Assembly (NCBI GenBank): GCA_023897205.1
Contig: JAHWDD010000002.1
Coordinates: 6,324,001 to 6,388,000, forward strand
Direction of reading: 5' to 3'
DNA: 64,000 bases
Source: Exophiala sp. HKRS030
Lineage: Eukaryota; Ascomycota; Eurotiomycetes; Chaetothyriales; Herpotrichiellaceae
Numbering within the stretch: the stretch's first letter is position 1; each line of letters starts with the position of its first letter. The position numbers were made by a program, and so were the translations under genes. Positions 60,612-64,000 of this stretch are shown piece after piece. Below the pieces are notes generated by a model, which had not been told where the DNA came from, did not search any database, and saw only the letters and a list, made by a program, of their open reading frames with translations.

Positions 60612-62516
60612 ATGCAGCGCTCTACCCAGGACGAAAAATCTAACATCACCAAGGATGGTAGATACCTATTTATCAACAAAACCCAGTCATCTCACTCATC
60701 GCGAAGCTCTTCTCTAGAAAAAGCGGCTATACAAAGCCATATTCAGACCGGCACAAAACGTAGCCGACTGCCAAACTCATTGCCCATCAACTCTCTACCT
60801 CCAGGTAAAGAGAGTTGCGGCTTAGAATCAAGGTCTTACACCTCGAACCCCCGCACTGTATCGCCTGTTGCAGGTGCCTCACCATTTAGACAGTCCAAAG
60901 ATGTCAAGCAGCCACCCACTGGAGCCGATCACTGTCCTGACAAGAGCGATGGCCACGCCGATGTTAGTGTCATTAAGAGTCCCGAGTTCAAGCTGTTTTT
61001 CGTTGAACCCGACACGAAAGCTCCTCTGCTTGATCGCAAACTTGCACTCTCGCAACGGAAAGCCCATGCAGCTACCGAAGGCCATAGGAAGCGGCATGCT
61101 CGTTCAAGTGAAAGATTTAAACAGACCGGAGCATATCAGAGTACTGATCGATCACTTGTGGACGCCTCCACAATAGTCGCACGTTCATCACATCTCCATC
61201 ATCAATGCAACTTCAAGCAATGGCTGCGATATACTATCCCTCTACGACGTCAAAATCTCTTTGGAACAATGGACCCTTTTGACAGCATGTCTGTAAAGGT
61301 TGATGAACCAATGGCTAATTTACTACACTACTATGTTCAGATCTATCATCCAACTACGTGGCCCAATGAAATGGTTGCGCTCCGCCACGGTTTGTATGTG
61401 TTCGAAAGCGCTGTCAATAGCATTATGAAGATGGCTGTTGAGGATGAACTCGTCATGTATTGTCTTCTTGGAGCAGCGGCTTCACGAATCCAGTTTATTG
61501 ATCGACTTCCACTCCCTGAGTTTGCGGGAAAGGAGAGCTACTATTTACATAAGGCGCTTGCTTCATTGTATTCTCGTATTGATCTTGGTACTTTCCAGGC
61601 ATTCAGAGATACCAGGCGGCTACTAATATGCATTTTGTTCTTGACCTCTGCCGAGGCTTACAGGGATGAAGAGTCTGCAGCTAAGACGCATTTGCGTGCT
61701 GCCGTCAACCTACTTGAAGAGATTGGTGGTTGGAAACAAGTGGAGGACGAAAACTTGCTCGGACAGCTCGCGATGGCGGATCTATACCTCGCCTGTGTCA
61801 GTTTAGAGCCTTGTTTGTTTGGTTGTGAGTACGATCCAGGCGCAGCAAGCGGTCTCTCCTTGAACTATAGTGAGCTACGACAAAAAAGGGAGAGAATTGG
61901 CACAGCGCTGATTGACAGGGACTTAAGTATGATCCCCTTATATCTGAGAGTCGTGATCGGACAACTACTTGAGTCCTATGACGTCAAAAGTCGACTACAA
62001 ACTACAAATATGCCGGCAAGGCGAGTCATGCAGATTACTCACTGGATCACCAAGCGCAATATGGCAATCAGACACAGGCTGCTTCAATTCAACACCGTAG
62101 ACCCAAAGGTGCATGCTTTGCGCGTGTCAATTATTATGTGGACTCTGCTTGCCATGAACGTGACAGGACGTACGAAGACCGTCAAAGTCATGGCCCCAAC
62201 CTTGCGACGCATTTTGACAGACATTCCAGCCACTGAATGGAAACCCAATTCGGATATTTGCTCATGGATATGTCTAGTAGGGTTCTCCTGTGCGGCTGAA
62301 AATAGCGAAGAATCAAGGTGGTACGCAGAGCAATTGCAGAGTTTTCGCAGGTTACTCTCGCTCTCGAATCCGGCGAAATCTGACGAAGATGAACTCACAA
62401 CGAAGCTGGAGGATTTCCAGCGTGGCTTCTTCTACGATCCTCAAGTGCAAGAACCTCGAACACGGAGGCTAGCTCGAATTTTGACGCAGGATAATACCAC
62501 ACAAGATTTATCTTGA
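60612..62516 (+). CDS. Fungal transcription factor-like protein without a Zn cluster
   Basis: A 634-residue single-exon protein with the Fungal_trans_2 (PF11951-type) regulatory domain. Residues 1-200 are Ser/Thr/Lys-rich and disordered. There is no Cys6 zinc cluster here and I find none just upstream. From about residue 220 the domain begins: 'PFDSMSVKVDEPMANLLHYY', then 'LVMYCLLGAAASRIQFI', 'KALASLYSRIDLG', 'ILFLTSAEAYR' and 'HLRAAVNLLEEIGG'. Several basic residues (RKRHARSSERFK) precede the domain and could carry a nuclear localisation signal. Family members without a zinc cluster are common in fungi. The next gene on the same strand is a Zn2Cys6 regulator with a similar domain, 760 bp downstream. 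No target can be inferred. Confidence 0.8.
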   Translation: MQRSTQDEKSNITKDGRYLFINKTQSSHSSRSSSLEKAAIQSHIQTGTKRSRLPNSLPINSLPPGKESCGLESRSYTSNPRTVSPVAGASPFRQSKDVKQPPTGADHCPDKSDGHADVSVIKSPEFKLFFVEPDTKAPLLDRKLALSQRKAHAATEGHRKRHARSSERFKQTGAYQSTDRSLVDASTIVARSSHLHHQCNFKQWLRYTIPLRRQNLFGTMDPFDSMSVKVDEPMANLLHYYVQIYHPTTWPNEMVALRHGLYVFESAVNSIMKMAVEDELVMYCLLGAAASRIQFIDRLPLPEFAGKESYYLHKALASLYSRIDLGTFQAFRDTRRLLICILFLTSAEAYRDEESAAKTHLRAAVNLLEEIGGWKQVEDENLLGQLAMADLYLACVSLEPCLFGCEYDPGAASGLSLNYSELRQKRERIGTALIDRDLSMIPLYLRVVIGQLLESYDVKSRLQTTNMPARRVMQITHWITKRNMAIRHRLLQFNTVDPKVHALRVSIIMWTLLAMNVTGRTKTVKVMAPTLRRILTDIPATEWKPNSDICSWICLVGFSCAAENSEESRWYAEQLQSFRRLLSLSNPAKSDEDELTTKLEDFQRGFFYDPQVQEPRTRRLARILTQDNTTQDLS

Positions 62517-63276
62517 GAGGCGTTTGAGTTAAGCGTACGATCGCGAGATCAATAAGATCCCAATAGCGTGGGCTGTAGATTAAATCCAATTACAGCAGGT
62601 AGCAAAGTTCCGAGCTGGTTTCCCAGAGCCGATTGGAGAACCGGACAGGGCATTTACAGTAGATTGATCTTGATGGGCAACGGAATAAACACCATCATGG
62701 TCCCCAGTTGCCTAACAGATTGCGTACAGCGCTCCAGAAAAGCTTGGGAGTAAAACGTCCAGACTGGAACGCGGTCAAGAGGAAGTGAAGGTGAAGCTTG
62801 CGTCACCGGGGGTTACATGAAGCTTCCGATACAGTCTTGGCATGGTTTATTTTCATTAGCCTACAGATCAGGCGCCCTGGGCCCCTGGGCCATGCAAGGT
62901 TGGGTGAGGTGGGTGAGCCAGAATAAGCCAGAACAAGGCTAGGCCATGGAGCGGTTTCGTCAAAATCACAGCGTTTCAAAGGCGCAGTCGTGCCACCCTC
63001 AGACGCCCACATTTCTCTGCCCCAATTGTCTTTACCTCCTACAGGAACATGCAGATTATTTTGCGTACTGCAATCTTAAGAAGGTCGATTCTCTTTTCGT
63101 TGAGTTGAATTCCGCTGGGACGACAGGATTTCACCGAAGCATGAGTGCTACGTCCGCATTAAAATCGCTCTAGCATCACCCAGCACCGTTTCCCTACTAC
63201 TCCGTCAAGATCCTGAACTGCAAGTGAACTTGATTTCCGATTTTTTTAGAAACAAGAGACCTCCGTTCTCCTCGAA
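62517..63276. promoter_or_regulatory. Intergenic
   Basis: 760 bp between two same-strand regulator genes. No gene seen. The downstream promoter should be here. Confidence 0.4.
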
Positions 63277-64000
63277 ATGAGTGAAAGGCCGAGCATTTGC
63301 CCGGGTTGGGCGCTACGGACCCGAGCAAGTAAACCGAAGGTAAAGACTGGATGCATTACCTGGTAAGAGCATATCATGCACCAAAAAAGCTCAAGTATGA
63401 AATTACGCTAATCTTTGTTAAAAGCAAGTACGTTGCCTCGTTCTCAGATTTTCTTTTGGCTAATCACTTCGTCCCTGCAGAGCACGAAGGGTCAAGTGCG
63501 ACGAACAAAAGCCTTCATGCAAGAGGTGTTCTTCCACGGGCGCGTTTGTGGAGGCTACTCTGCTCCTGTACGGATCTGTAACTTGTTCCGAAGTCTCAAT
63601 TGCAAAATTTTCCTCTGATTATGCCTTAGATACTTCTGCTGTTCCAATGAACGCATGCAAAGCTTTTGCAGGTTTATCACAGGGTATCGAAGGCACGGAT
63701 GACGAACGCCGTTTCTTTCAGACTTTCAGAACCGCGACAGAGGTGGATACAGCCCTCCACGTATGCGATTTTGTATCCTTCTGGAGTATTGTTACACCAC
63801 GGCTCGGCCATCATGACCCAGCCGTCAAATATGCGCTGATAGCACTCGGTGCTACATATCACATGTACAAAAGAGCTAATGCACAAGGTCTAAATCCGCC
63901 GGATAGTTATAATCTGCGCTGGTACAGCAAGGCGATTCTCGAAGTGCAACAACGGATTGCGTCAAACAGTGCAGAGAGTACGCATGTCGTTCTGATATGT
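63277..64000 (+). CDS. Zn2Cys6 transcription factor, 5' part, cut by window edge
   Basis: Fungal binuclear-zinc-cluster regulator. Probable exons: 63277-63362, 63481-63577 and 63672 onward. Exon 1 begins MSERPSICPGW and ends in KTGCIT plus the first two bases of the next Cys codon. Exon 2 has 'RRVKCDEQKPSCKRCSSTG', the rest of the cluster, then 'RVCGGY' with the sixth Cys in another frame. One more G in the run 63538-63540 joins them. The exon 1/2 junction is odd: the AG at 63479-63480 would give a stop, while joining three bases earlier gives a perfect C-R-A-R-R-V-K-C. Exon 3 (GIEGTDDERRFFQTFR, then 'LGHHDPAVKYALIALGATY') is the start of a Fungal_trans_2 domain. The rest lies outside the window. 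Confidence 0.78.

Overview
The window is nuclear DNA from a filamentous ascomycete (Pezizomycotina). The evidence is short GT-AG introns (44 to 141 nt, many with a CTNAC-like branch site), Zn2Cys6 and Fungal_trans_2 regulators, a LaeA-like methyltransferase, fungal-type NCS1 and MFS transporters, and an Rsp5/HulA ligase. I cannot place the species. Chaetothyriales or another Eurotiomycete/Dothideomycete lineage is only a guess. I see no tRNA, rRNA, CRISPR array or intact transposon.

Layout. The left third carries mostly housekeeping and transport genes: a GNAT acetyltransferase (2.2-2.9 kb), an orphan 222-residue protein, an NCS1 purine-cytosine permease, a glutaredoxin-like protein convergent with a HpcH/HpaI aldolase, hulA (10.3-13.1 kb), a pab2-like RNA-binding protein, a monocarboxylate-type MFS carrier, and an ASNSD1-like asparagine synthase head-to-head with vps9. 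The middle holds a P2-type ATPase (26.3-29.8 kb). A run of minus-strand genes follows: a pisatin-demethylase-like P450, a LaeA-like methyltransferase, an oxysterol-binding protein, and a peroxisomal acyl-CoA ligase interrupted by a stop codon. The P450, methyltransferase and ligase could form a small metabolite locus. Next come a PIP-kinase-like protein, a secreted GPI-type alpha/beta-hydrolase peptidase and an EF-hand MscS channel. The right third, after about 4 kb without a recognisable gene, is a sugar-use neighbourhood (two sugar transporters and an alpha-L-rhamnosidase-like protein), then MetAP2 and two transcription-factor genes, the last cut by the window edge.

The most striking observation is not a gene family. 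At least ten positions in seven otherwise well conserved genes are each one base short, mostly in G/C runs: hulA twice, the P-type ATPase twice, one sugar transporter twice, and the MFS carrier, GNAT gene, MetAP2 and Zn2Cys6 gene once each. Adding one base back makes every exon phase and family motif fit. Several long genes (vps9, the MscS channel, NCS1, ASNSD1-like, GH78-like) are intact. Assembly dropout is by far the simplest explanation. A separate nonsense codon in the acyl-CoA ligase fits a CpA-to-TpA (RIP-like) change. I found no convincing previously undescribed system. The best leads are the P450/methyltransferase/ligase group, the cytosolic rhamnosidase-like enzyme between sugar carriers, and a perfect inverted repeat with CACGTG in each arm upstream of the peptidase.
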